A DNA stretch of 39,996 nt from Acanthaster planci (GCF_001949145.1 NW_019091464.1:513717-553712), one strand, 5' to 3'. Counted from the stretch's first letter, positions 24,985-36,985 are shown. Numbers and translations: made by a program. Notes: generated from the letters alone by a model not told the origin.

Positions 24985-25075
24985 ATGCGACCAGGATTCG
25001 AACCCACCATCCACTAACTGTGAGTCCAGCTTACCACCAACTGTGAGTCCAGCTTTCTAATCACTCCATCTGCTG
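24985..25075 (-). mobile_element. tRNA-derived SINE head (or tRNA pseudogene)
   Basis: On the minus strand a B box, GGTTCGAATCC (24994-25004), is preceded by an A-box-like stretch, GCAGATGGAGTGATTAGA (25056-25073), and then AAGCTGGACTCACAGTT, which matches the anticodon-arm region of tRNAs. The region between the boxes contains a 23-bp tandem duplication (GTGAGTCCAGCT at 25020 and at 25043), so the A-to-B distance is longer than in a working tRNA gene. The SINE body would run leftward from 24985, but I cannot define its 3' end. Confidence 0.65.
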
Positions 25076-25110
25076 TTCCTGTACCCTGGTGGGACAGGTT
25101 TGCATCCAGG

Positions 25111-25245
25111 ATGTCCGTCTTAGGGGATGGACGCAAGTCCAGCCTGGGCCCTGCTGGTAGGCGGGGATCTTCCTCCTCCCACCGTGAGCTGGTGGCCAGC
25201 ATGAGACAGAACGACCTCTGGATGACCCAGTCTGAGATGATATAC
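25111..25245 (+). other. Exon-like segment, possible alternative first exon
   Basis: A 45-codon frame begins at ATG 25111 (MSVLGDGRKSSLGPAGRRG...) and ends in ...DLWMTQSEMIY directly before a perfect gtaagt donor at 25246-25251. The frame stops soon after the donor if not spliced. Most codons end in G or C, which is unlike the AT-rich surroundings and like a real exon. The donor is in phase 0, so joining to exon 2 of the NOS1AP homologue would stay in frame. An AG lies at 25108-25109, but inclusion as an internal exon after exon 1 would shift the frame into a stop, so only use as a first exon makes sense. I recognise no homologue of the 45 residues. Confidence 0.35.
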
Positions 25246-26410
25246 GTAAGTCATCGGGCATTAGATCATGCGTTCTGTAGGCCTTATAAACCGTAAAGAG
25301 CCACCAGTGCTTACTTTATTTTTAGTAATTTATTCTTATGGCTGATGGGGGTATCCAACACACATACATTTATGGCACATGTACATGTATATGATATTTT
25401 TGTTCCACGGTTCATGTGCAGGTTTGAATAAACTTAACAGTTGGAGAAAAGGCCATCTGTATGTACTACGGATAGTATCATGAACAACCAAGCAAGCACC
25501 GTACATGTATATATATGTAGAGGGGTTCCCCCCCACAATAGTAATCCTTATCCCCTTCGCCCCCTCCCCCCATAGAAGCAGAGGAGGAAAACGGGCAAAA
25601 CTAGGTACCCCGGCACATGGAAGTGCTTGAGAAGGGAGACAAGAAAACATGCTCCTCTCCAGAATTTCACTGCATTTGCATTTAAAGATTGAGCCCCTGA
25701 AAATGGCCTTAAACCCGGATATTTGTGTACATACATGTACATGTACATGTATATATTAAGAAATACTGTTTTGGGTTGTTTTCTTCATGCATGGGATCAA
25801 AGGCCTTATGCTAGTAGTATCTACAGACAGGATATGGACAAAATTTGTAGGATGTTGCTGGGCGTGATGCTGCTGTGCAAACAGACGACACTGTGTAACT
25901 CGAACATGTAAAACATGATGTGCAGGTACGTGTATGTACATGTACATGTACAGTAGTTTCTTACAGCACAGGTCGGCCATATTGGTGACACCTCCCTCCT
26001 CCAGATAGGGTGTTCACTGTACATGTACCAGACACATTAAGGACTGTCATTGAGTCACATCCCCTCAAGTGGGAAAGTTTCTTGGCACCGGCTCATAAAG
26101 TCTGCCTTGAGTCCTACCAGAGGTTTCCTATAGGAATACTGATGACTCAATGGGGCCCACTGCCTTGCCCTTGGGTCTTTGATCATTCCTTATAAGCTTT
26201 GAAACCTTTTGCTCATCAGATCATCTGCTGAATGAAAAACCAATACTGCCAAAATGCACAAAAAAGAGACACACATGTAAGGGTGAAAAGCACCAGAAAT
26301 TTAGAAACAAATTTTTGATGACACAGTGTAACACACGCACCAATTTATCTCNAACAGCTGGCTTTTGCATTGGGTTTGGCATACCTCAGAAAAACGAAGT
26401 CCATCAGCCT

Positions 26411-26516
26411 CTGTGCACAAAGTCCCCTATGGGTGTTTAACTTAGTGTGAATGGGGAAGGTTAGGGCCAGCAACCCTTGAAGGGGGGGTTAGGGTTAGAA
26501 AAGAGGTTGTGCACAG
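26411..26516. repeat. Short inverted repeat CTGTGCACAA
   Basis: CTGTGCACAA at 26411-26420 is perfectly inverted at 26507-26516. The interior has GGTTAGGG and GGGTTAGGGTTAG, recalling the hairpin at 4.1 kb. It may be a degenerate small foldback element; the evidence is thin. Confidence 0.35.
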
Positions 26517-26997
26517 TAGCCATTATTCCACAGGGATATACTTCAGTAGATTTTATTTTGTACATAACAGACGCAGTCATTGGGAAGATTGCTGCCATGC
26601 ACATACCTGCCAAGTCTCACGTGTGACACTTGCATTTTGACCAAATCTCACGCTCACATGCATGAAGCTCAAAATCTCACACATTCTGCAAATGGCGGCG
26701 ATAATTCACAAAAACTCATGCATTGGACAACAAGGTCGGTCGCGTGCATCAGTTTGCTTTCTATATACTGAACTGCACGCATGCACTGCACTGTATTACA
26801 GTAATAGCCTTCAGTCAAGGCTCACCTGGACACATGGCGCACACAGGAGGAAAACAGGCTGTGCAGAGCGAGTGGCAAAGCTCGTGAATTGTGTGCATCC
26901 TGAGTACACGTATGGAGCGAGTCGCCACGTGCGCCTTGACTTACGACTATGCACTACTGATGACTCATGCCACGTCTAGTAGGCTGTCTCCGAAACC

Positions 26998-27090
26998 GGC
27001 TTCTAGAGCTTCGGCTAGGTCTATTTTCTCAGCATCTCCACTTAGATCGAAGACCTAGACCTAGGGCTAAACAACAGATCCGGATGCAGC
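26998..27090 (-). mobile_element. Dispersed MITE-like repeat, copy 2 (inverted)
   Basis: Read in reverse this is GCTGCATCCGGATCTGTTGT then CCTAGGTCTAGGTC, GGAGATGC, TAGACCTAGCC and CTCTAGAAGCC, matching 8534-8637 in order. It is 11 bases shorter, with a gap near the middle. The left end GGCTTCTAGAGC and the inner CTAGGTCTA boxes are roughly mirrored. Confidence 0.7.
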
Positions 27091-28765
27091 ATAAATAGAT
27101 AGGCAACGCATGCTGTAGTGCCGCGCTACAAATTTTCCGTTCCGTCTTGGACGGGCGCTGTAGAATGTAGTACATGGGCCATGTGTTCAAACTTTTTCAA
27201 AATGTTTTCATTGATATTTTGTATAAATTTTAACTTGAAAACATCATTTTCACGACACAGTTGAAAACATAGCGCAATGTGATTTAGTTTTGCAATTTTT
27301 AAAAAAGATTATAACGAGCCCCGAAGAGATCCCAAGCATTTCATGCATTACTTTCATTTGGTTTTGATGACATCACCATGAATATTTTATTCAAATTATG
27401 ACATCATGATATGATTATGCATTATAATGGACACGCATTGAAATTCTGAAACTTGGCAGAACTGCATGCACAGTCTCTGTAAAGAATTCCCCATTTCTCA
27501 AGCAAATGTCCACAAATCATCATCAAAGACCTGCACGGTCCATTACACCTTGCACATTGATGCTATTTTTGGGACTGTTAGGATTAATTCCCCCTTGTGG
27601 CATGTTTTAAACTTACTTGTTTACATAATGGTGTTTTCATCAGTGTTTTATAATGTAATGTATTTATTTTAATCAAATTTATCTTTTAAACTGTCTTGTA
27701 TTCAATTTTTGTAAATCAAACACTTTTAGTCATGTGACTTTTTGTTTGATGCTTCTTTCAAATAAACCGTAATGAATGAAAGAGTGAATATTATACACCT
27801 GCACTTTAGTAGGAACCGGTTATGTGTTTACACACTTAATAGTGTCTGGCAGGCAGATGAGAGACAGTTGGAGTATTTCGCTATTTCATGATTCACTTGA
27901 GTAGAGGTGAATAGGAAATTTACAAGAATGTACATGTACATGTACATTCAGGTCTAGGAGAGGCTTAATGGAGCATAAATCATGACAACATTTGGGCCTA
28001 CAGTGTACGGTACATATAAAAAGCCACAGGCAGTGAAAATACTGGAAGGTTTTTGGGGTCTGAGAAGTCTATTCCCAGAGTCACATAAATTTATTGATAC
28101 AGTACATGTACACGTACATGTAAATCTAAATAAGAAAAAAAGTCCCATATCACAAAATTGTTGAGGGATCTCTGTAGAAATGAGAGTCAATTCGGGGCAA
28201 TGGAAAGCCATAAACAGGGGCAATAAATCTCCAAATGAGTTCAAAGATCAGGAAATATGGGGAATTAGTGGAGTTATTGGAGTGTTTATTGAAGCACTGA
28301 AGTGCATCACAGAGAAAAGTGACGTATTTAATTTGTGAACACTGTCGCAGCTATCCCCAATTGCTCCTGCAATGCATGGAAACTTCAGTACATGTACATG
28401 TAGTGTACAGAAGCTAGCCAGCTTTTGACCAGAGCACCCACCCCTTTGCATGTATTTATATACATGTATCTGGTCAGTTTAATGGTGAGGGGACCGCATA
28501 GCATGTTGAGACCAAGGGCTTGAAGTCAGTTAGGTGCCATCTTTGGAGTCCGTAGAGTTCAGTTACAGCACCCATGTGTGTGGCCTGACAAAGTGACTTG
28601 CAATGTTTTCCACACTGGGCTGTCATATCATGATTGTCACTAGTTATTTCGTGTATTTTTTCCCATTCACGGTAGGGGTACCCGTATATTTAAGTAATAT
28701 TTCACATACATTAATCTTTAACTCATCAATTATTTAGTTCTCATTTATCAAAAACCTGAAACATT

Positions 28766-28872
28766 ACAAACGGGGCTATAGCACTCTCTGCTTCGCGACG
28801 ATACTGTACATGATGCGATGGACGAAGAGAAGATCCCTAAAAACTGAGTCACAGACTACTGGCCCCGTTTGT
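28766..28872. mobile_element. Small inverted-repeat element with ACAAACGGGGC ends
   Basis: ACAAACGGGGC at 28766-28776 is perfectly inverted at 28862-28872. Inner similarity is weak. Total length is about 107 bp. There is no clear target duplication and no frame. Confidence 0.5.
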
Positions 28873-29676
28873 TCATGCACAGTGATGGGTGCAAGTCAGT
28901 CCATGTACATGTATATCCAGTCAGTATACATTTAATGTTATGTTCATGTACATGAAGGCTGTTTTCTTGTCTGAAATAGGAGCATGATCACACTGAATGC
29001 AGACAGCCAGGTTGACCTCTTTTGTACTCAGGCAGACATGCACCCGACTTGTCCTGAGATCAATTGTTTGACCTTAGAAATCTGAGGTCAGCCAATGTGA
29101 CAGTTCAACCAATTTGAGACACGTTTGCACATTTCTTTGTTTTCCAGAAATGCCGGATTAATGGAATAAATCATGCGAAGTAGGCTGTACCAAACTGTGC
29201 ACAAAGAATGGAATGGTTCAAAATGAATTGCTGTTACACCCTGTTGTACATGTATACCACTCTTATATTTTTACTGATATCAGTACTGTTTAGGATGTTA
29301 AACTGCTTAACGTTCAGAATGACAAATCCAAGGTAAAAGATGATATAAGTTATCATGAACATGTACTAGTACTTGTACATTTGGTTGTCCATTTCTTGGG
29401 CTGAAAGTCGATAATGACTGATGAGCCTATATTGTACATATTCTGCAGCTCTGAAGAAAACTAGTGCTCAAGTTACCACTTTCAAAATTTGAGATGAAAT
29501 TGAGTACTGCGTGCGTGGATGTTAGCAGAAAATCAAAACGCGTGTGCATTCAGTATTGGCAATTGCATTTGCAGTCATCACTTTTGATAACCTTTTTTTT
29601 TCGAGGTTTCAAAATCAGGCAAAGTTATTAAAAGATTGTGACTGTGTTGCTTAATTTCTCATTTGTGTCTCTGCAG

Positions 29677-29748
29677 TATATCGGCACGCTTGATGTTCCC
29701 CGACCGAGCAGCCGAATGGAGATTGTCACAGCAATGCGAAGAATCAGA
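29677..29748 (+). CDS. NOS1AP: NOS1AP/CAPON homologue, exon 2
   Basis: This 72-nt exon encodes 24 residues, [13 protein letters not shown] followed by [11 protein letters not shown], which continue directly from exon 1 (...FSAK) into the PTB domain. In the family this part forms the first strand and the start of the first helix of the PTB fold. A tract rich in T and C ending ctgcag precedes it, and a perfect gtaagt donor follows at 29749-29754. It starts and ends in phase 0, so it could be skipped without a frameshift. The next part of the domain, expected to begin with a tyrosine and a lysine-rich strand, is not seen in the remaining 10 kb. Confidence 0.95.
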
Positions 29749-31865
29749 GTAAGTCAGTTGCCGTCAGCGTTGTGAGTTTGCCAGAAATTACTAGTACCAG
29801 AATTCCTGCTGGGAATAGATCACATCCCATTTTAGAGCTGAGATAATGCCATCAGAGCTTTTGTAGAGTTCTGCTGATTTAATGGTGTAGTACACGTAGA
29901 TGTATTTTAAAAGCACAAACACTTAGCCTAGAAAAAACCTTGCTTAGCAAAAACAGGTTGGTGGTCAAAAGTCATGCAAAGTGATTTGCTGTTTACTGGT
30001 TGTCAGTTGGTGGCCCAAAAGTCATGCAGTGTGTAATCTCAGTGGTTTGTGCTGAACAGAAAAATTTGCTTAGCAAAGGTTTCTCTCAGCTTACTGTATG
30101 TCAAATCATGTTTGACATTGGTTTACACTTTGTGTCAACATTTGTGGATACATTAAGTGGTAATTTTGTGGTGAGCAGCAGTTGGAATCATGCTTGTGGC
30201 CCATGGCCAGGGAGTCAATAATGTCATGTTTGTCATTTTGTGGTTGAGGTTTCCAGAGACCATTTTTTCTCCTGGTAAATTGTGCATGAGCTTATACCCT
30301 TGAGGAAATTAAGCACTTAAATGTACTGTATATGCACAAATTGTTCATGTGCACTGTACTTTTACTGGTGAGGGAGGGGAGGCTACATGTACTGGGTATA
30401 TGCCATTGGAAAATTTTGCTTTTCTGACCCGTACTGCATGTTCATGTAGGCCCTGTATGTTTATTCTAAATGCATAATACCGGTAGTTAAATATTATAAA
30501 TTATTGGAAGACTAGTCAGTAGTGATGCACATTACGCGTCATGCAGCTGCCAGCCTGTCAAGTGTAATGCAAAGCGTCTTTACTTGACACTGAGTTTGTT
30601 CATTCACAAACACTGTACCAGTAGTAAGACTGTGCTGATTATTCAAATGTCGAATATTTTAATATCTGTTTTTCACATAGATTTTTGGATGTTAAAAATA
30701 AATGAAACAAAAAGGGGAAAATGTAGGGAAGAGACGCAAAACTTTCTTTGGGTTCCCATGTGTTAAAGCAGGAAGGAATGCTTTCCTGTACCGGTACTTT
30801 CCTATAAGGTACATGTACATGGAAAAATCTTTTACCTGCAAGACGAGGACCGCGCTTCATGCATGCCAGGTGTGCATCAACACAATAGTGCTGTCATTGT
30901 GCCTGAAGACTCGTTAATTTAATATACGGGACCCCTTCTGATCAACCACGCACAGAAAGTAGTGTCCAATGGATGTACATATCTTTGCTCACCGTACATG
31001 TACATTTCTTCTTGATACAGAACTTTGTCTTTGTTGTAATTTTACCAAATGTTTTTAATCATACATGTACATGTAGTTTTCCGTGTTTTGCCGGGTTTAT
31101 ATCAAGGTAAAGAGGTTGTAGTAAAATTTGGATATTAAAATGAGGCATGCTTGACTTGCAAAATGAAAGGTTCTGTTGAGACATCAAAATATCCAAGACA
31201 AGGTTTCCATGTACATGTACAGTTAGTCCAGTGTTATTTGTCACAGTGTTTCGTCCTTATGCCGTTGATTTCTTCTCTCCAAATTTTAGCCATATTCTTT
31301 TAAGATAATGTACATGTTTTATAAAGTTGAAGTGATTGCAACCTCAGGGACTTTTTAGAATAAACAAAAGCAATAAGGAACCCGTATGGGAACCGGAAAG
31401 AATGCTTTTTTTGTCTCTTCCCTAAATTGTTTTGGTACAAAATACAGGTAGCATTTTAAAGCGTATACATTTACATGTACATGTATGCTTGAAGATTGCT
31501 AAATCCTCATGACTAATAACTTCAGGCCAAAAAGTACTTTTAACTTTCCTCTTGCACTAACATGCATGTTTTGTTCCTGCTTTTGTAGAAATGAAGCACA
31601 AAGGACTTTTTGAATATTTGATTGATTGGAAGGTTGAACAACATGTATTCACTTGAATTGACTCGGCCTTTACAGGTGGTCAATCATTGGGTCCCCAGTC
31701 TCAGTGATCAGCGTTCTCATCATATTGACCTTTGGAAACAGTGCTTATAGACATGCAGTTGATTGAATGGAATGCCATTCATTTTTTTCTCTTCTCAAGT
31801 TTATCATGTAGGATGGTAGGCTGAGATCAGACACTGCAGCATAGAAAGTCATCCTCAATACTTGA

Positions 31866-32620
31866 GTGTTCCCGGCAAAAGATCCTAAGTACGCTTATAC
31901 CCTTTTGCCAGGAAGAATGATCACAGCAGAAAGAAATGTTCCCTGAAAAAGGGCGTAAGAAACACACTCTCTCTTTTTATTTAGTAAAAACGAATAACAT
32001 TTAGGCTTACTATGAAATCAACACAGGCTGTACAAAAAACAACCTTTGAACAACTTACTGAATGACTTGGGAAATTTTGTTCTAACATTTTGCAGAGAAA
32101 TCTTTCTATTTCATTGAAATATAACAGTTGCATACATACATGCAGGTCCTTTTGCTGGGAAAAGTCTTTTTTGCAGTGATCATATTCCCAGCAAAAGGGG
32201 TAAGTGCGCTTTATGTCCTCCGTCCAGTTACAGTACTGTACATGAACAGCCAAGGGCTGAACATCAATTTCGTTGTGTGCCCGGCAGAAGGGCGTAAGCG
32301 CTTAGACCCTTTTGCCGGGAAGCCTGATCACTGCAAAAAACTTTTCCCGGCAAAAGAACAGAAGTATGCAACTATAGCACTTTAATGAAATACGAAGATT
32401 TCTTGGCAAAAAGTAAAAAAAAAAAAAATGCCCAAGTATAATAACTTGTTCAAAGATTGCTTTTTGTACAGCCCAGGTTGATTTTGTAGTAAATTATATC
32501 CATTTTTACTAAATAAAGAGAGGGTGTTTCTTATGCCCTTTTGCCGGGTATATTTTTTCTGCTGTGATCATGCTTTCCGGCAAAAGGGCATAAGTGTGCT
32601 TACGCCCTTCTGCTGGGCAC
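31866..32620. mobile_element. Large hierarchical palindrome, non-autonomous foldback element
   Basis: The two halves mirror each other from end to end. The left outer arm has GATCACAGCAGAAAGAAATG, a GTAAGAAACAC box, CTCTCTTTTTATTTAGTAAAAA, GGCTGTACAAAAA and CAACTTA in order, and the right arm has their complements in reverse order (32440-32600). On top of this, one motif, CCCGGCAAAAGGG with small changes, occurs eleven times in alternating orientation: near 31871, 31900, 31941, 32148, 32186, 32280, 32307, 32345, 32536, 32577 and 32605. Adjacent copies form small palindromes inside the big one. There is no coding frame. It is probably a MITE or foldback transposon; the superfamily is unknown because no target duplication is clear. 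Confidence 0.85.
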
Positions 32621-32665
32621 CTGACAATTTGTATCAATGTGAAGGTACATGCACATGTACATGTA

Positions 32666-32687
32666 GACTTACATGTACATGTAAGTC
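32666..32687. repeat. Perfect 22-bp palindrome
   Basis: The sequence GACTTACATGTACATGTAAG plus TC equals its own reverse complement. It sits just outside the large palindrome at 31866-32620 and is built on the ACATGT string common across the window. Confidence 0.9.
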
Positions 32688-34496
32688 ATGAGTCATGGCT
32701 TATCCTGATCTGACATGCCGTAAAGCAGGATGCTGTTAATGTTAAGTTGCCGAGACTACCAACTCACATGTACCGGTAGGCTCCTGCCACTTACTGGTAC
32801 ATGTGGTTCCTTTGCCTTCCAGGTGCCATATCATTTAAACTGCATGTATAGTAACATACTCCCCCTGCCCCTTAATTGTCTTGTCACTCTTTTCAACCTA
32901 TTTTGGTTTTAGTGTGAAGTTACGAGTACATTCAGTGTACCTTTACTCATTTAGAAATAAACAATAAACAAAAAGGTATGCTGTAAAGTTCATGGTGTCA
33001 TCAAGCCTCATTTGGGTTTCTGGAAATTGCAAATACTGATTTTCAGATAAGAGAACTGTTGCCCATCGTATGTTGTTGTTCAACAAACCTAATTCAGATG
33101 GACTACATGTTAAATGTCCATGTACATGTAGATGGGGCAAAAGCAGTTTCCATTATCACATATTTGTAAGGAAGAAATCTCTGTGAAAGCAAACCCTGTT
33201 TAATTTACATCTTCATTGAGAGATACGGCAGTCACGGAACTATTCTTAGCATCGGTAGTTGTTAATTGATGGCTTATAGTCATGTGAAGAAGTCCATGCA
33301 CTTTTAATTTTCTGCAAGCTGTGAGTTTATTTGGGAACTACGGTACACAGCAGTGAAGGGGCAAGTTGACCAACTTTCCTTTTGGACGTGCAAGTGCTTA
33401 CATATAACATCTTTTTGTAAAATTGGTGGGGGTTCTTTTTACGGATGAAAAGTCAATAAACCATTGCTCTTAGAAAAAAAAATCACATCCCCCTGACTCA
33501 GCACCAGCATACCGGTATGCAGGTAGTACCACTGGATATGCATGTACAGTACATGTACACTGTATGCTGTATTGCTATGGTAGAGTAAAGGGAACTAGTC
33601 AATGTAATGATGGACTCGCCAGTTTTCAGTGATACCTCAGCTTTTTTAACATAGCCGATACATAGCAAGCATTTAAATGTGTCATGCTTTAAGATGGCAC
33701 TGTTTTCATGGCACACTACATGTATGCGATTGCACTGCCTTTGTAAAATACTGTGAAATTTCTGAGCCAAAATGTTATCAGCACCCCATCCAAGGAATAG
33801 AAGATAAAGCAATTATGCCAGCATGAATGGTTACCCCCAAATTGACACATTAATGAATTCAGTTATTTAGCTGGTTGAAAACGGAGACCAACATTTGCCA
33901 CCAGAGGAGGCCGGCCTGCATCCTGAACATTCTCCAGATTTTAACAATTTTCAGGGAATAATATTGCTGGTGTTGGATTGCAAGATTATATCTCACAGAC
34001 CCCCTGGGCAGAAGAATGGCTTCTTTTTACAGGCCAGCATCAGCCGGCTTATGGCCCCAATTTCCTGTCTTCAGTTTTGGTAGAAATTTGGTGGCCTCGT
34101 CGCACGAGGCTGCCTGCGATCGTGACTTGTCCTAGCTAATTGAGGCTGGCAGTCACGTAAGGTTGACTTAATCAAAACCAAAACCATGTGCTGTATGGCA
34201 CCTCCTTGCATTCGTGATCATTGCAATTATTTTCTAACAAGGTGCCGGGTGAGGTCTTGTTGATATAAATGCAATTATGCGTGCAAGCATGCCAGTGCAG
34301 CATACAATGTGCCTGGTTGGGATAAAGCGTTGACAGACAGGCACATGCACGTATAAAGGGTGGATAATTATCAGGATGGCAGAAAAGGAAGGAAAATAAT
34401 GTAAGTTTTTGTACAAGTGCACATTTACAGGTTAGATTCAACCAAGTTATCCCACATCAATCTCTTGCAAACTCACCATAAACTGAAAAAATGCAG

Positions 34497-34571
34497 GCAC
34501 GTACATGTACAAATTGCATACATGTACAAATTGTACATGTACAGTGTACATGTACACATTGTACTGTATGT
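34497..34571. repeat. Cluster of GTACATGTAC palindromes (example of a window-wide repeat)
   Basis: The stretch contains five or so copies of TACATGTAC joined by short AT-rich linkers. Similar runs occur near 4944-5005, 5344-5362, 6180-6270, 7370-7425, 8505-8526, 10545-10565, 15391-15412, 16236-16291, 25725-25752 and 25926-25952. The units are self-complementary and alternate purine and pyrimidine. They look like degenerate microsatellite seeds typical of this genome rather than one element. Confidence 0.85.
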
Positions 34572-35689
34572 AACTACTTGTTCGTAGGCGTGGAGTTAGT
34601 TTTAGCTTGAAAATTCCTGAAGAAAATGTACAGTGAGCACAGATTTTCAAGAACTGTCTAGCTTCCTGTATCTGCCTTTGGCTTGTAAGTCCACTGTGAT
34701 TTTTTTTTACTTTTGCTACCCGTATTTGCCCACAATCTCAGAACTCTGCCATCATCTCTTCTTTAATTCATTCCCATGATGTCTTTCAGCAGAGATTCCA
34801 TCCTTGAATCAGACGATCATGCTCTTTATTCTCAGGCATTTATGCTTTAACGTCTTCGTGTCTTGTGGGACATTTCTCGCGAGCGTGAGGAGAAATGCTC
34901 CCTGGAAGCGTGCAGCACACTGCCTGACTGCCCGTCGCCCCTGGATCTTCCCGGGGCATGAATTTGATGCCAGGGAACAGGGCGGAGTTGGGAAAACAAT
35001 TTGCTAATTGAGTGAATTGGCATGGCTGGGAAGGGGTCTTGATTTGAGCTGAGTGATTGATGTCACTACATGTATGAACATAGGCATTAAATATTGGATG
35101 TTCAAAGGTTCAAGGTAACTTTATTGATGGTCTCACATGGTTTTTGTAAAGAATCATGAATTAAGGCACAAGGATTTATGACAAATCTCATTGACCATTG
35201 TATACAAACGCAGGAAAATTGGGACTTAAACTTTAAATGTAAGGAAAGTTGGACTTCTTTTGAGAACTTGAAAAAGTGTTTTGAATACCCCAAATGTTCC
35301 ATGTAGCCTTATATGGGCCAGTATTTACATATACCGGTATTTGCATTGTACATGTACAACCTCTGGGCTTGTTTGTGTGGACTCTGACTATCGGCAGAAA
35401 GTATCGTGACAGCTGAAAGTGGGCCTAGAAATGAAATACTGGTAGCGGTTTCACACAGGTACATACATGTATAAATTGCATCTGCCGGTTCTTGTAACCT
35501 TTGAGGTGCCTTTTTTTACAAATTTTAGAAAAATCTCCACAATTTATGTACATGTATGTACCGGTACTGGTACAATGTACATGTGTATGTGTATGTTAAT
35601 GTTATTTGTCCATTCCTTCAAAACCTTGTCAATCTCTAAAAATACGTGAACCGCATTCTTCATATTTTCAGCTGTGATAATATCGACTC

Positions 35690-35898
35690 CTAGCTCAACC
35701 TCTTCCTCAAGTTATTAAAAGAGATTTGTCACCCCCAGTGCTAATGTTAGTCTGGTGCCAAGGTTGCCCCCAGGATGGAATGTGCCTTGTCATGACTCTC
35801 AAAACCACTGTGAAGACGGCCTTGGAGGCAGTGGGAAATATTGATAGAGAAATATGGATCTCCGGTCCTCATCAAGCCCTTGAGGTTGTGTAAGTGTA
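35690..35898 (+). other. Protein-like segment open on both strands, unrecognised
   Basis: The plus strand reads CQGCPQDGMCLVMTLKTTVK then ALEAVGNIDREIWISGPHQA and LEVV before a stop at 35896-35898. The minus strand is also open here for 72 codons (35747-35965), which weakens the case for either. An acceptor-like CACCCCCAG lies at about 35731-35739. It may be a fragment of an old mobile element or chance. I recognise no family. Confidence 0.2.
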
Positions 35899-36985
35899 CA
35901 TGCGGTTGCAATCCAGGCTGTTTCATCATCTCCAACAGCCCGACGTCATACTCGCACGTGTACATGGTTTTTTATCTAATTCAATTAGTGCTTTGTCAAG
36001 AGGAGAAGGCAAAGAATTGATTTCATAATTGTTGTCCAGCATAGGATAGGTTTTGAAAATGCATAGTGACTAACATGTACCACTTCATGATGCCATGGCT
36101 AGTGCATCGGAATGAGGTACAGTAGGTGCATTTTGTGTACATGTGCAGTCAATGTGCATGTACAGTGTACATGTATGCATTCATGGTAGGAATCTACCAG
36201 TTAGATGGTTGTGGTCAGTGTTGTGAGTACCATTTGCTCCCCAGTAACCTTGTAATCGTTTTCAGGTTGCCCTTATCCAAACTGGGATTGGGCCCTTTTT
36301 CCAGGGACCTTAAAATTTCTGGGAAGGATAATTTAAAGATCCTGGCAACCAGGAAATGCAGGAAATGAGTGGTTCAATTCCTCTCTTCATAACTCACTTT
36401 GCCCAGAAGATTTCTCTGGATATTTGCAAACATCAGGGTTTTTTTCCTTTACCCCAAATTGGGAATATGTTTATCCTTGTAATCTTTCACCTTCAACTGC
36501 TTTTTTAGACACAAATGCAAGAAGTACCAATACGAGTTCTAGTCCGTGAACATGAACACATTATCATATAGCCATTTGCGAGAGAACTTGTACATGTGAC
36601 TTGAGAAATCACATTTTGTCATCTTTTTACATGTACCTGTAGGCATACACCCCATCTGTGTTGAATTTTTTTGTGAATTTTTTTCTTTCTTTTCCTGATT
36701 TTGCCCCTTGTTGGCTGAGAAACATGTGCTTAACAGGTCCTGTAAAACACATTTCTCGTAAGAGCCTGTGAATCTGTAGGCTCAGAGTATGTTAGTTCCT
36801 ACTACAGTGCATGGTCATCAGGTCGCTGGCTCGGATTTCTAAATTTAGACTGATGACTCACAATGCAGTGCACAGCCCTTTGCACGAGGGCCTTTTTTAA
36901 ATTGAAATTTCCTCATGGAAAGAGGTGCCATGGAAGCCCTGTACCAGTGCATGCCAGAAATAAACTTCTCTTTTTTTTATCTCAG

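Larger units (their letters stand above)
760..29676 (+). other. NOS1AP: Intron 1 of the NOS1AP homologue (about 28.9 kb)
   Basis: The intron runs from the gtaagt donor at 760 to the ctgcag acceptor at 29671-29676, preceded by a pyrimidine-rich tract. Both flanking exons are in phase 0. Long first introns are known for vertebrate NOS1AP. Repeats and exon-like segments inside are listed separately. In these stretches I see only AT-rich unique-looking sequence with scattered ACATGT strings: 766-2150, 2300-4115, 4180-6280, 8040-8530, 8640-9285, 9455-10470, 11080-12020, 13260-14950, 15800-16660, 17725-19160, 20260-24255, 25250-26405, 27095-28765 and 28875-29670. Segment 26580-27180 is CpG-richer than its surroundings and looks like mixed repeat debris that I cannot classify. 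Confidence 0.85.

Noticed and set aside
36510-36543. A lysine- and tyrosine-rich reading (KKYQYEF) that resembles the expected start of NOS1AP exon 3
   Set aside because: A stop follows directly after YEF, and the lysine-rich strand that should come next is missing.
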